Source: Engelhardtia mirabilis (GTDB lineage: Bacteria > Planctomycetota > UBA1135 > GCA-002686595). From it: a DNA stretch of 64,000 nucleotides. The stretch is taken from positions 5,022,001 through 5,086,000 of the forward strand of contig NZ_CP036287.1 in NCBI RefSeq assembly GCF_007748095.1, given 5' to 3'. The position numbers were made by a program, and so were the translations under genes. Of this stretch, positions 26,551 through 34,949 are shown one piece after another. Below the pieces are notes generated by a model, which did no database searches, was not told where the DNA came from, and saw only the letters and a program-made list of their open reading frames with translations. Within the stretch, counting starts at the first letter, position 1, and the number at the start of each line of letters is the position of its first letter.

Positions 26551-27636
26551 TCAGTCCGGGGCCCGGTCCTCGAACCGCGCGCGGAGCTCGCTCAGGTGCC
26601 GCGAGATGTCCTTGCGCTCCAGGGCCTCGAGCCGCCCCAGGACCCGCAGCCCCGCCTCGCGTTCGCCGACCTGCAGGCTGGCGTGGATCAGGTTGAAGCC
26701 CGCGGTCGGCCCGTGGACCGCCGGGTCGTAGACGGGCTCGATCAACGCGACCGCGCGGCCGGGGTGCCCGGTGCGACCGAGGTCGCCCGAGATCATCATC
26801 AGGGCGTCGCCGTACTCGCGGGCGCGGGGCAGGGCCTGGGCGTAGAGCTCGAGCGCGCGCTCCGGGTCCTGGGCCTCGAGCGCCGTGCGAGCCAGCCAGA
26901 GCTGGGCACGCCAGCTTCCGTCGAGGGCCGCGACCCGCTCCAGGGCGGTGATCCAGCCGGCCTCGCCGTCGCGCTCGCGGGCGATGGCCCCCCACCACTC
27001 CACGGAGTTGGGCACGTTCGGATCGAGCTGCAGGGCTTCCCAGAGCAGCGCCTCGGCGCCCTCGTGGTCCCCGCGATTCGCCCGCACCTTGGCCAGGTTG
27101 GTCAGCACCACACCGCTGGGTCCGGCCGACGCGACCTGGGCCTCGAGCACCGCTTGGGCCTCGTCCAAGCGGCCGGTCTGCATCAGGGCGATGCCCAGCA
27201 TGGTCGCCGCCCGCTCGCGATTCGGATCGACCTCGATCAGGGCCCGGGCGCTCTCCAGCCCGTCCTCGAACCAGCCGCGGCCGAAGGCGTCGACCAACAG
27301 GGCATAGAGCTGATCGGGCTGCTGGCGAACCGACTCGAACATGCGCGGCAGGATCCCCGTGCGGTACTCCTCGGCGTCGATCAGCACCGCGTTGCCCTCG
27401 CGGTCGAACATGCGGATCGCGTTCGGCGCGGCCGCGGGCGACTGGGGTTCGACTTCCGCAGTCGCGGACGCTTCAAGCTCCGAGGACGCCGCGTCGAGCA
27501 CGGGCCGCGATGCCCGCCCCGTTTGATGCGTCGCCTCGGGCGGTTGCCCCGACGCTTCGACCGGACCACGCCGGGCATCCTGCGGCTCCCTTGCGGCGTG
27601 CCCGCCGCGGCCGAACAGTCGCTTGAAGATTCCCAT
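26551..27636 (-). CDS. Tetratricopeptide-repeat protein
   Basis: The product has 361 residues. The N-terminal 90 are Pro/Arg/Ala-rich and probably disordered. They are followed by TPR-like helical pairs from about residue 120 to the end, for example RGDHEGAEALLWEALQLDPN, ALIEVDPNRERAATMLGIAL and QDPERALELYAQALPRAREY. The helix-turn-helix spacing and the A/G/P positions fit five or six TPR units. There is no signal peptide and no catalytic domain, so it is likely a cytoplasmic scaffold. It is followed on the same strand, in the reverse direction, by the GNAT gene upstream; no operon partner suggests a role. Confidence 0.7.
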   Translation of the reverse strand: MGIFKRLFGRGGHAAREPQDARRGPVEASGQPPEATHQTGRASRPVLDAASSELEASATAEVEPQSPAAAPNAIRMFDREGNAVLIDAEEYRTGILPRMFESVRQQPDQLYALLVDAFGRGWFEDGLESARALIEVDPNRERAATMLGIALMQTGRLDEAQAVLEAQVASAGPSGVVLTNLAKVRANRGDHEGAEALLWEALQLDPNVPNSVEWWGAIARERDGEAGWITALERVAALDGSWRAQLWLARTALEAQDPERALELYAQALPRAREYGDALMMISGDLGRTGHPGRAVALIEPVYDPAVHGPTAGFNLIHASLQVGEREAGLRVLGRLEALERKDISRHLSELRARFEDRAPD

Positions 27637-27693
27637 GGTGTGCTGCAGATCAAGGGACGCGCGCGGCCGTCGACGCCGAACCGGTCCCGGTGC

Positions 27694-28209
27694 TCACGCG
27701 CCGGTCGAAGCCTCCCAGGCCATCACCAGAACTTCGGAACCGTCCTCATCTCGACGCACCTCGATCGACGCCAAGCCCGACTTCTCGAGGACTCGCTTCG
27801 AGGCCAAGTTCTCGGGGCTCAAGGTCGCGATCACCCGCCGCAGCCCGAAGCGCTCGCGCCCCCACTCGATCATCGCCGTGACCGTCTCCGTCGCCAGGCC
27901 AGCGCCCCAGTGGGCTCGCAGGAAGGCGTACTTGACCTCGGCCTCCTCCTGCCCGCCGGGGTGCACGAGGCCGCAGTAGCCGACCACCTCGCCGGACTCG
28001 GCCAGCACCACGGCCGACATGCCGTAGCCGCGGGTCGCGTAGTTGCGGCGGGTGACCTCGATCCAACGGGTGCAATCCCCGCGCGGGATCGGCTGACCGT
28101 CGTCGACCCAACGCATGGCTTCGGGATCGCTGTAGACCGCGAAGAGCGATTCCTCGTCGTCGAAGTCGAGCTCGCGGACGATCAGGCGTTGGGTGGTGAA
28201 CAGCTCCAT
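27694..28209 (-). CDS. GNAT-family N-acetyltransferase (RimJ/RimL type)
   Basis: The start at 28209 (MELFTTQRLIVRELDFDDEE) is the usual opening of RimJ-like acetyltransferases and gives 171 residues; the longer frame upstream is unneeded. The acetyl-CoA-binding core is recognisable around YAFLRAHWGAGLATETVTAM and IEWGRERFGLRRVIATLSPEN, followed by LASKRVLEKSGL. Such enzymes acetylate protein N termini or small amines; the substrate cannot be inferred. It stands 57 bases upstream of the TPR gene on the same strand, so the two may be co-transcribed. Confidence 0.85.
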   Translation of the reverse strand: MELFTTQRLIVRELDFDDEESLFAVYSDPEAMRWVDDGQPIPRGDCTRWIEVTRRNYATRGYGMSAVVLAESGEVVGYCGLVHPGGQEEAEVKYAFLRAHWGAGLATETVTAMIEWGRERFGLRRVIATLSPENLASKRVLEKSGLASIEVRRDEDGSEVLVMAWEASTGA

Positions 28210-28406
28210 GGGGTCCTCGGGTGTGACGGCGGAGCCTAGGACCGCAAGGAGTGCCGTGCCAGCGCCCACGCGCCGATCTGGCCACTCCCCGTGACCGCGG
28301 CGTGCCCGCCGCCTAGTCGGTCCCGAGGCCACACGCCCAAGCCCCTCTTCGCCCCGATCGCCCCGATCGGACGTGCCTCGACCAGTCCCCCCACTGGCCC
28401 CCGAAG

Positions 28407-31073
28407 ATGCCGATGCGCCCCACTTCCTGGCTCCCGCTCTGTCTGTCGATCCTCGCCGCCCCCGCCCTGGGCGCGCCCCACGACGGCGGGGGTAAGCCAC
28501 GCCCTCCGGTCGCGATCACCTACGAGCTGGTCGCGGGTTCCGCCGGCGCCACGACGATCAACTACGCGATCGAGCCGCAGCGGCAGGCGACTGCAATCCG
28601 CGCGCAGATCCAACTGCCCCACGGCGGCCGAGTGCTCGAGCAGAGCCGTGCGCAGACCGCGTGGCTCGACGCCGGCCAGTCCGTCACCGGCTGGGCTCGC
28701 GTGGAGCTGCCCGGCGGTCCGGGGGCCAAGCAGGTCGAGATCGAGGCCAACCTGGTGATCGCGACGCCGGACGGCGGGATTCCGGTCGCGTGGAGCGAGT
28801 TCGTGACCGTCGGGACGGGCTCTCTGCCCATTGACGCACCCCTCATGCAGCGCGCCGGCGTCACGACCCGCGAAGTGCGGGCACGCCGCACGCGGGAGGA
28901 CGGGGACCGGCGGGAGCGGATCCTCGCACCCTGGTCTGAGTCCTCGGCTCCCGTCGTGCGCGGCGTCTTCAAGTACGTCGACCGCGACTACAACATCGAC
29001 GGCTGGACCGGCGCCGAGCCCGAGCGGCCGATCCGGCTCGCTCGCCTGCAGCTGATCGACACGGCCAGCGACCAGGTCCTGGCGACGGGCGCCACGGCCA
29101 TGGACGGCAGTTTCGAACTTCCGCTGACCGGCGTGGGCGCGGCGGACCTCCTGGTGCGCTGCGACTCCGTCTGCGAGACCTTCGAACCGGCGTTGCTCGA
29201 AGCGACCGACATCGACCTGGTGCCCTACTCGGTGACCAGCGCCACCTTCGCCGGCTGGGACCTCGGCGTCGAGCTCGACGTGGGCACCGTGGTGGCTCAG
29301 AAGAGCTTCAGCGGCACCAAGCAGGGCAGCGGCTTCGCCCAGCTCGACGTGATCGTCGACGCGAGCCTGTACCTCGAGCACCTCGGCGCGGCACCGGCAG
29401 CAGCCGGGATGCGGTCCATGTGGCCGGGTGGCACCCAGAGCCAAGCGTCGGGCAACAACGTGAACCTCGCCAACGGCGACGGCTACGACGACTCGGTGCT
29501 GCTGCACGAGCTGGGCCACGTGGTCGGCTTCCTCTACTCCGACACCGACCACGACGGCGGCGGTCACTTCTTCGGCGACAGCGACCAGTATCCGAGCCTG
29601 TCCATGGGCGAGGGCTACGCGAGCTTCTTCGGCGGCGCCGTCCGACAGTTCGCCGGCGTCGAGGACCCCGGGATCTATGCGGATCTGAAGGGCGGACCGT
29701 CCACGGGCCTCTCGTCGGTGCAGCTGCGCCTGGACTTCGAGAGCGGTCAGCCCTGGGCCAGCCTGATCGGCGGGGAGGCGGACGAGGTCGCGGTCTGCTG
29801 TGCGCTCTGGAACCTGGTCGACACGGCCGCGACCACCGACGGCGACACCGTCGACGACGACGGCATCGACGGCAGTTTCCTGTTCCCCGGCGGCCTCGAC
29901 GGCGACGCGCTCCTGTGGGCCTCCTACACCGGGCAGACCGTGCTCGAGGCCGAGCAGCTGAACGTGTTGGACGTCTTCGAGGGGCTCTTCGCCGACGGGC
30001 ACGCGACGGAGTACGACCTTCTGACCCAGGCCTTCGACGAGTGGAAGATCCGCTTCTACGCCGACGCCAGCGAGCCCGACGGCGAACCGTCCCAGGCCAC
30101 GCCACTCGCCCTGGGAAGCTGGACCGAGACTCACACCCTGTACGCCTCGGACCAGGACCCGCCGGTCCCCGGCGACGGCGACGAGGACCACTACAGCTTC
30201 TGGGTCGAAGCCCAGCAGTTGCTCGAGGTGCGCACACGCTACCCCCAGGGTGTCGCCGATGCGGAGACCTATTGCGACCCGCTGCTGGTTCTGATCGGCC
30301 CCGACGGACAGATTCTCGAACTGGATGCGGACAGCGGCGTCGGCCGCAACGCGCTGATCGAGCTGGCCACGCCGGTCGCGGGCGAGTACCGCGTCGTCGT
30401 CAGGTCCCAGAGCCCCCACCGCCGGACCGGCTCCTACCAATTGCGCGCGCGCGTGACCGGCGCGGTCCAGCCGCCGACCCTGGCGTCGATCGCGCCGGCG
30501 GCAATGGTGACCCTCCACGACGGCTCGCTCGACGGCATCACTCTGGCCGGCTCGGGTCTCGCTGCGATCACCGAGGTCAAGCTCGGCTCGACGCCGATTC
30601 CGACCTTCTGGATCACGGGCGACGACCAGATCAGCTTCCTGGTCCCGCTGCTCTCGGAGCTGGGCACCCTCGATGTGGTCGTCAGCGGCCCGGCCGGGAG
30701 TGCACAGATCCCGATCCAGGTCTCGGCCGCTCCGACGCCGACGATCCTGGCCGGCAACGGGACCCTCTTCTGGTCCCTCGACTCGATCAATGTCCGTGCG
30801 GCCGCGGCCCCGGGCGAGACCTTGGTCGTGGTGCTGGCCCTCGAACAGGGCGTGACCCATCTACCGGGCCTGGTCGAGTTCGCGATCGGCAACGGAACCG
30901 TCCATCCGATCTGGTTCACGCAACTCAACGCTGCGGGCATGGCCGAGATGGCCTTCCCCCTGCCGCCCGAGTTGGGCGGTGGTCTCGACGTGTGGCTGCA
31001 GGGCGCCGCGGTCGCTCCGGGTGGCCCGCTGCCCCTGGTAGCGAGCAACGTCGAGCCCGGGAAGATCTTCTGA
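28407..31073 (+). CDS. Secreted multidomain protein with HExxH metallopeptidase-like core, PPC-like and IPT/TIG-like domains
   Basis: The product has 888 residues; ATG 28407 or ATG 28413 both give a signal peptide (LPLCLSILAAPALG). A beta-rich N-terminal half leads to LLHELGHVVGFLY with HELGH at residues 367-371. The metzincin third histidine is absent (tyrosine at that place), while a later SMGEGYASFFGG offers a glutamate, as in gluzincins. A pre-peptidase C-terminal (PPC)-like domain follows (DEDHYSFWVEAQQLLEVRTR, GEYRVVVRSQSPHRRTGSY). Next come an IPT/TIG-like domain (ITLAGSGLAAITEVKLGSTP) and a C-terminal beta domain of the type shared in this window. Probably an extracellular peptidase, but activity is uncertain because the family is not a standard one. 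Confidence 0.75.
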   Translation: MPMRPTSWLPLCLSILAAPALGAPHDGGGKPRPPVAITYELVAGSAGATTINYAIEPQRQATAIRAQIQLPHGGRVLEQSRAQTAWLDAGQSVTGWARVELPGGPGAKQVEIEANLVIATPDGGIPVAWSEFVTVGTGSLPIDAPLMQRAGVTTREVRARRTREDGDRRERILAPWSESSAPVVRGVFKYVDRDYNIDGWTGAEPERPIRLARLQLIDTASDQVLATGATAMDGSFELPLTGVGAADLLVRCDSVCETFEPALLEATDIDLVPYSVTSATFAGWDLGVELDVGTVVAQKSFSGTKQGSGFAQLDVIVDASLYLEHLGAAPAAAGMRSMWPGGTQSQASGNNVNLANGDGYDDSVLLHELGHVVGFLYSDTDHDGGGHFFGDSDQYPSLSMGEGYASFFGGAVRQFAGVEDPGIYADLKGGPSTGLSSVQLRLDFESGQPWASLIGGEADEVAVCCALWNLVDTAATTDGDTVDDDGIDGSFLFPGGLDGDALLWASYTGQTVLEAEQLNVLDVFEGLFADGHATEYDLLTQAFDEWKIRFYADASEPDGEPSQATPLALGSWTETHTLYASDQDPPVPGDGDEDHYSFWVEAQQLLEVRTRYPQGVADAETYCDPLLVLIGPDGQILELDADSGVGRNALIELATPVAGEYRVVVRSQSPHRRTGSYQLRARVTGAVQPPTLASIAPAAMVTLHDGSLDGITLAGSGLAAITEVKLGSTPIPTFWITGDDQISFLVPLLSELGTLDVVVSGPAGSAQIPIQVSAAPTPTILAGNGTLFWSLDSINVRAAAAPGETLVVVLALEQGVTHLPGLVEFAIGNGTVHPIWFTQLNAAGMAEMAFPLPPELGGGLDVWLQGAAVAPGGPLPLVASNVEPGKIF

Positions 31074-31083
31074 AGCCAACAGG

Positions 31084-31112
31084 GGGGGGCGGGCAGCGAA
31101 TGCTCGCCCCCC
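31084..31112 (+). terminator. Terminator-like hairpin
   Basis: Eleven bases after the stop codon a 12-pair stem forms (GGGGGGCGGGCA with TGCTCGCCCCCC, including one G-U pair) around a GCGAA loop. There is no T tract, as for the other hairpins in this G+C-rich sequence. Confidence 0.55.
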
Positions 31113-31173
31113 GCGGATCCGGGACACGCCGAGGTCGGGCGGCGCCGCTACCGGGCCCTGGACGGTCCTCGGC

Positions 31174-31569
31174 TCAAGCCCCGGTGGCGCCGAGCTTGCT
31201 GACGATCCAGGCTTCGGCCTCCGGGCGGCTGCGGAAGACCTGGGTCTCCATCGGCGCCGACTCGAGCATGATCTCCCACATCCGGCTGAGTCCGTAGTGG
31301 AGGTCCTTGAGCGCCACCACGGCGATGATCATGCCAGGGTTCACCACGCCGGCCCGTCGGTCCCGCTCGGCAATGGCGCGGACCTCGTCCTCCCCGGCCT
31401 CGACTTCAGCCACATCCTCGAAGTCGACCAACAGGTAGGTGATCGCTCGCGTGACCTCGTCCGACCCGAAGAGCACCTCCTTGACATCGAGTAGTTGCCG
31501 CGCACTGACGGTCCCTCGCCCTCGAAGCAAGATTCCGCCGCCATCCAGCTTTTGAACTTCGATAGCCAT
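31174..31569 (-). CDS. Small protein, possibly STAS/SpoIIAA-like
   Basis: The start at 31569 (MAIEVQKLDGGGILLRGRG) gives 131 residues; fifty further upstream codons lack coding character. The alternating pattern is beta strand (GILLRGRGTVS), helix (RQLLDVKEVLFG), strand (TYLLVDFEDVAEVEA), helix, strand (PGMIIAVVALKDLHYGLSRM) and helix (RPEAEAWIVSKL). This resembles SpoIIAA/STAS-like or SEC14-like folds, which usually act as phosphorylation-controlled regulators. I cannot name a family with certainty. It lies downstream of the selenoprotein on the same strand, 247 bases away. Confidence 0.6.
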   Translation of the reverse strand: MAIEVQKLDGGGILLRGRGTVSARQLLDVKEVLFGSDEVTRAITYLLVDFEDVAEVEAGEDEVRAIAERDRRAGVVNPGMIIAVVALKDLHYGLSRMWEIMLESAPMETQVFRSRPEAEAWIVSKLGATGA

Positions 31570-31816
31570 TGTTCTAGTCGGCGCCGCTCTGACCGACGCT
31601 GCTCCCACGAACCCTCGACGGGTTGATAACACGCAGCGCCGCCAGGGTCCAATGGTGCCGATACACCTCTGCGGCCAGGGGCCCCCTCTGCGGCCGGGCG
31701 CCCACCGAGGTCGCGCCATTCGCAGCAGACAGGGCCGCGTCAGGACCTGGGGTCAACTCCAGCGCGACGGCCGGAACGTCGAACCGGCGGTCTCGCACCA
31801 CCCGCGTGCGATGGCT

Positions 31817-32071
31817 TCAGGGGTCCAGGAGCTCGCGTAGGCGGGCGATCAGCTCCTCCTCGTCCGGATAGCCGGCGCCGAAGGGGCGCGTGAGCCAGTT
31901 GCCGCCCCGCGTCGAGATCAGTTCGCCGTCCGCAGTCAGATCGAATTGGCCCCTGCGCCCCGGCTCGAGGGTGACGTCCTGGCCCAACCATTCCTTGATG
32001 GAGGCAGCGAGACCCGCTGCCCTACTCTGGTTGCCGCTTCAGGTCGGGCAGTAGCGGATGGTCAGCTTCAT
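31817..32071 (-). CDS. SelW/SelT/SelH-family (Rdx) selenoprotein with in-frame UGA selenocysteine
   Basis: A simple stop-to-stop search misses this gene because codon 11 is TGA (32039-32041). Read through, it encodes 84 residues. It opens MKLTIRYCPT-U-SGNQ, the C-x-x-U redox motif of SelW-type thioredoxin-fold proteins, then LAASIKEWLG, the strand QFDLTADGELIST, and the closing helix DEEELIARLRELLDP, all in the family order and at the usual length. A SECIS-like hairpin lies 17 bases after the UGA. Family members are small thiol/selenol oxidoreductases. An in-frame ATG at 32107 would add 12 residues; 32071 is preferred because family members start just before the first strand. The gene begins 53 bases after the stop of the upstream minus-strand gene (17 bases if 32107 is used), so the two are probably co-transcribed. 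Confidence 0.85.
32003..32021 (-). promoter_or_regulatory. Bacterial SECIS-like element
   Basis: On the minus strand, directly inside the coding sequence after the UGA, GGCAGCG pairs perfectly with CGCTGCC around the five-base loop GGTCT. The loop begins 24 bases after the UGA, inside the range known for bacterial SECIS elements, and has G at its first two positions. The loop matches GGUCU in the apical loop of the Escherichia coli fdhF SECIS, where G and U contact SelB. No bulged U is present in the stem. Confidence 0.8.
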
Positions 32072-32124
32072 GGTCTGCGCCGGTTGTAGTTCGATCGCGC
32101 CGTCCATTCAACGCGCCTCGTCGC

Positions 32125-32652
32125 TCAGCCTAGCGGCCAGGTCTCGCCTGCCGCGTGGGTCAGGTCCAAGCGCGGCGAGAGCTCGTCGTCGAAGCTCACG
32201 TCCCACTCGAGCACCGTGCGTCCGTCACCGACGGCGCTGGGCGCGGGCTGGTAGGGGGGCGCCGACGACGCAGGGCGCATCCAGCACTCGGGGATGTAGA
32301 CCTCGACCCCCTCGCCCGCGGCGCTGCTGCCGTGCAGGAAGCGGGTGGCGCCGTCATCCAGACGCGCGAGCTCCGGCCGCAGCTCGTAGCACACTCCGCC
32401 GGCGCCCTCGATCCAGGCCACGACCTCGTCGATCTCGGCGTGATCGAAGAGCTGCCCGATCAGTCTCACCGCCTGGGATCCCGCCAAGGGTCGATCGAAC
32501 TCCAGCACGAAGAGCCCTTCGGCCACCTCGCTCAGCCTGGCCCGTCGCGGACCGGGGCGCTCGTGCTTGCAGGCCTCGGACAACTCCAGGGTGGCCCGCT
32601 GGATCGCCGCCGGTTCCGCGGTTTGCAGGAGGAAGAGATTGGGCTGGCTCAT
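32125..32652 (-). CDS. Hypothetical protein upstream of the selenoprotein gene
   Basis: The product has 175 residues, starting MSQPNLFLLQTAEPAAIQRA. There is no signal peptide or membrane segment. The predicted pattern is mixed alpha/beta with several acidic helices (FDHAEIDEVVAWIEGAGGV) and a strand-rich C terminus (VLEWDVSFDDELSPRLDL). Two cysteines (CKHERPG and CYELRP) are present but not as a CxxC. I do not recognise a family. Its position directly upstream of the SelW-like gene on the same strand makes a shared transcript likely, so a redox or selenium-related role is possible but unproven. Confidence 0.65.
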   Translation of the reverse strand: MSQPNLFLLQTAEPAAIQRATLELSEACKHERPGPRRARLSEVAEGLFVLEFDRPLAGSQAVRLIGQLFDHAEIDEVVAWIEGAGGVCYELRPELARLDDGATRFLHGSSAAGEGVEVYIPECWMRPASSAPPYQPAPSAVGDGRTVLEWDVSFDDELSPRLDLTHAAGETWPLG

Positions 32653-32850
32653 GGCGCGGCGTGGGCCTGGCGACCAAGTTGTCGAGCGCGACGGGACCCG
32701 TCAAGCGACACCAAAGACGCGTCTGCGAAGGCGTCTCCCACAGGCGAAACGCCCGGTTGGCGGCTTTCGAGCCCGACAGGCGCTACGAAGACCGGCTCCA
32801 GTGACCGCCAGAGGTCCGTGAGCGATGGCTCGCCGGGCTAGACTCGTCCC

Positions 32851-34083
32851 ATGCTCGCGCCCCCGGGTCTACTGACCTTCGTCTGGTTCCTCTGCTCGGC
32901 CGCCACGCAACAGCTCGCGGTCCCGAGCGCTCCGGTCGTCGAGCTCGAGTCCCTGCACTTCGAGCGCATCGTGCTCGATGTCGACTACCACAGCGAAGGT
33001 GTCGGCGTCGGAGACTTCGATCGCGACGGCGACCTGGACGTGGTCGCCGGACCCTATTGGTACGAAGCGCCCGACTTCCTCGAGCGACACGCGATCTACC
33101 CCGCCTTCGCCTACCCGATCACCTTCTACGCCTTCGACAGCTTCCTGACCTTCGTGGAGGACCTGAACGCGGACGGCTGGGACGACATGTTCGTGGTCGG
33201 CTTTCCGGGCACCGCGGCCAAGTGGTACGAGAATCCGAAGGGCCGGTCCGGCCCGTGGGCCGTGCACGTCGTCCTCGACGGCGTCGACGGCGAATCACCT
33301 CTGTTGGCGGACGTCGACGGCGATGGAATCTCGGAGCTGGTCTGCGCTCACCAGGGTCGCCTGGGCTTCGCCGAGCGTGATCCGGTCGATGCGACCGCCC
33401 CTTGGACCTTCCACCCGGTCAGTGACCCGGCCGGCCCGACACTCTGGGGCCCGTTCTTCCACGGGCTCGGCCTCGGGGACGTGAACGGCGACGGTCGTGC
33501 GGACCTGCTGACGGCGATCGGCTGGCTGGAGCAACCGCCGTCCCTCGCGGGCGATCCGATCTGGCCGCTGCACCCGGCCATGCTCGGTCTGGGTGGAGCT
33601 CAGATGTTCGTCCAGGACGTCGATCTGGACGGCGACGGGGACGTACTCGCGGGTTGGGCTGCCCACGGCTACGGCCTCCACTGGTACGCCCGGTCCGAGA
33701 CGCCCGGCGGTACCGTGTTCGAGCCCCGGACGATCATGCCCGCAGCGCCCCCGAGCACCTTCGGCGGCGCCGCGGCCCCCTTGCAGTTCAGCCAGCTCCA
33801 CGCCCTGGCCTGGGCGGACGTGAACGGCGACGGCCAGCTCGACCTGGTCACGGGCAAGACCTTCTACGCCCACAACGGCACGGACCCGGGCTTCGACGAC
33901 CCGGCGCTCCTGGTGGTCTGGCTGCTGCGCAATGGCGGCCAGCGCGCGGACTACCGCCCGGTGATCGTCGACGTGGACTCAGGCGTCGGGCGTCAGGTCA
34001 TGGCCCGCGACATCGACCTGGACGGTCGGGTCGACATCGTCACCTCCAACAAGAAGGGCACCTACGTGTTCCTCCAGCGCTGA
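32851..34083 (+). CDS. Secreted VCBS/FG-GAP repeat protein
   Basis: The product has 410 residues with a signal peptide (MLAPPGLLTFVWFLCSAATQ). About six VCBS-type blades carry D-x-[DN]-x-DG-x-x-D loops: GDFDRDGDLDVVAGPYWYE, DVDGDGISELVCAHQ, GDVNGDGRADLLTAIGWLE, DVDLDGDGDVLAGWA, ADVNGDGQLDLVTGKTF and DIDLDGRVDIVTSNKKG. This should form a single six- or seven-bladed calcium-stabilised propeller covering nearly the whole protein. The repeated PYWYE, GWLEQP and HWYA motifs after the loops are typical of the planctomycete subtype, often sugar-binding or fused to enzymes; no catalytic domain is attached here. It is divergent from the 175-residue gene. Confidence 0.85.
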   Translation: MLAPPGLLTFVWFLCSAATQQLAVPSAPVVELESLHFERIVLDVDYHSEGVGVGDFDRDGDLDVVAGPYWYEAPDFLERHAIYPAFAYPITFYAFDSFLTFVEDLNADGWDDMFVVGFPGTAAKWYENPKGRSGPWAVHVVLDGVDGESPLLADVDGDGISELVCAHQGRLGFAERDPVDATAPWTFHPVSDPAGPTLWGPFFHGLGLGDVNGDGRADLLTAIGWLEQPPSLAGDPIWPLHPAMLGLGGAQMFVQDVDLDGDGDVLAGWAAHGYGLHWYARSETPGGTVFEPRTIMPAAPPSTFGGAAAPLQFSQLHALAWADVNGDGQLDLVTGKTFYAHNGTDPGFDDPALLVVWLLRNGGQRADYRPVIVDVDSGVGRQVMARDIDLDGRVDIVTSNKKGTYVFLQR

Positions 34084-34129
34084 GCCGTGGCTGGGGGCGC
34101 CGGGGCGCTGTGCCCGCCCGCCGTCGATC

Positions 34130-34627
34130 TCAGGTAGTGAACGAGAAGCGCGTCATCGGCGCCGCGGCTTCCGGTTGCGTGCGCCGGGGAGCGTGGCCGA
34201 CGAGGGCGCGCTCGTAGAAGCCGATCGCCGTCGAGTTGGCGTCGAAGACGTCGATCGACCAGGTGCCGGTCAGCTGCGCGCAGATCGCCAGCAGGGCGCG
34301 CCGGGCCAGGCCCGTCCCCCGCTGCTCGGGCCGCACGAACAGGTCGTAGAGCACCCATTGAACGTCCTGGCCGATAGCGGCGGCGTAGCGCTCGCCCATG
34401 ACGAAGGCGAAGCCGACGGGGACGCCGCCGTGCTCGATGACGAAGGGAAACAGGTCGCCCGGACGCTCGACCCAGTCCGCCTGTAGAGGCGCGTCGGCGT
34501 CGATGCTCGAATCGAAGCTTGAGATGGTGCGCCGATAGTCGGCGAAGAACCCGCGCAGGGCCGGCAGGTCGTCGGCGGTGGCGGTGCGGACGCAGCCTTC
34601 TCCGTCGAGGTCGAGCGGTTCGGTCAT
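34130..34627 (-). CDS. GNAT-family N-acetyltransferase
   Basis: The start at 34627 (MTEPLDLDGEGCVRTATADD) gives 165 residues. The acetyl-CoA pocket is represented by LYDLFVRPEQRGTGLARRAL (R-x-x-G-x-G/A motif), followed by IDVFDANSTAIGFYERA, the conserved C-terminal Asn and Tyr of the fold. The N-terminal segment has the substrate arm (ALRGFFADYRRTISSFDSSI). The substrate is unknown. It converges on the VCBS gene, with 46 bases between stops. Confidence 0.85.
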   Translation of the reverse strand: MTEPLDLDGEGCVRTATADDLPALRGFFADYRRTISSFDSSIDADAPLQADWVERPGDLFPFVIEHGGVPVGFAFVMGERYAAAIGQDVQWVLYDLFVRPEQRGTGLARRALLAICAQLTGTWSIDVFDANSTAIGFYERALVGHAPRRTQPEAAAPMTRFSFTT

Positions 34628-34949
34628 GGCGTCCACAATCTCGCGGCCGAGAGAGCGGGCGTCAAGCCCGGGATCGTGGAGGTCTACCGTCCCGGGGGGC
34701 GGCGAACCGCGGCCCTCCGCCGGCGCCGTCGGCGGCCCGGCGTCGCTCGACGAGTCCGCGCTCCTGCGCCTCCTCGCCCTGCTCCCATCGGGCGCGGATC
34801 GATCCCTCCACGGCCGGAGCCCTGTCCTGGGGCCACGTTGCGCCGCGATGAGCGTGGGCACGCAACGCCTCACCGAGCTCTGGGGATCGCGGCCCGACCG
34901 CCCCAATCTTCGCCTGACCCGCCCCTCGCGGGAGCCCCGACGGTCGCCC
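34628..34949. other. Divergent gap, no gene seen
   Basis: 322 bases between the GNAT and photolyase starts. The photolyase frame is open through it, with ATGs at 34848 and 34950. The upstream part is Arg/Pro/Ser-rich and lacks the conserved family N terminus, so I treat it as non-coding. Confidence 0.45.

Noticed and set aside
28236..30860. An 874-residue minus-strand frame
   Set aside because: It is the antisense shadow of the secreted HELGH protein and has no family signature.
31740..31991. An 83-residue minus-strand frame
   Set aside because: It is out of frame with the SelW-like gene and lacks its motifs; the read-through frame explains the region better.
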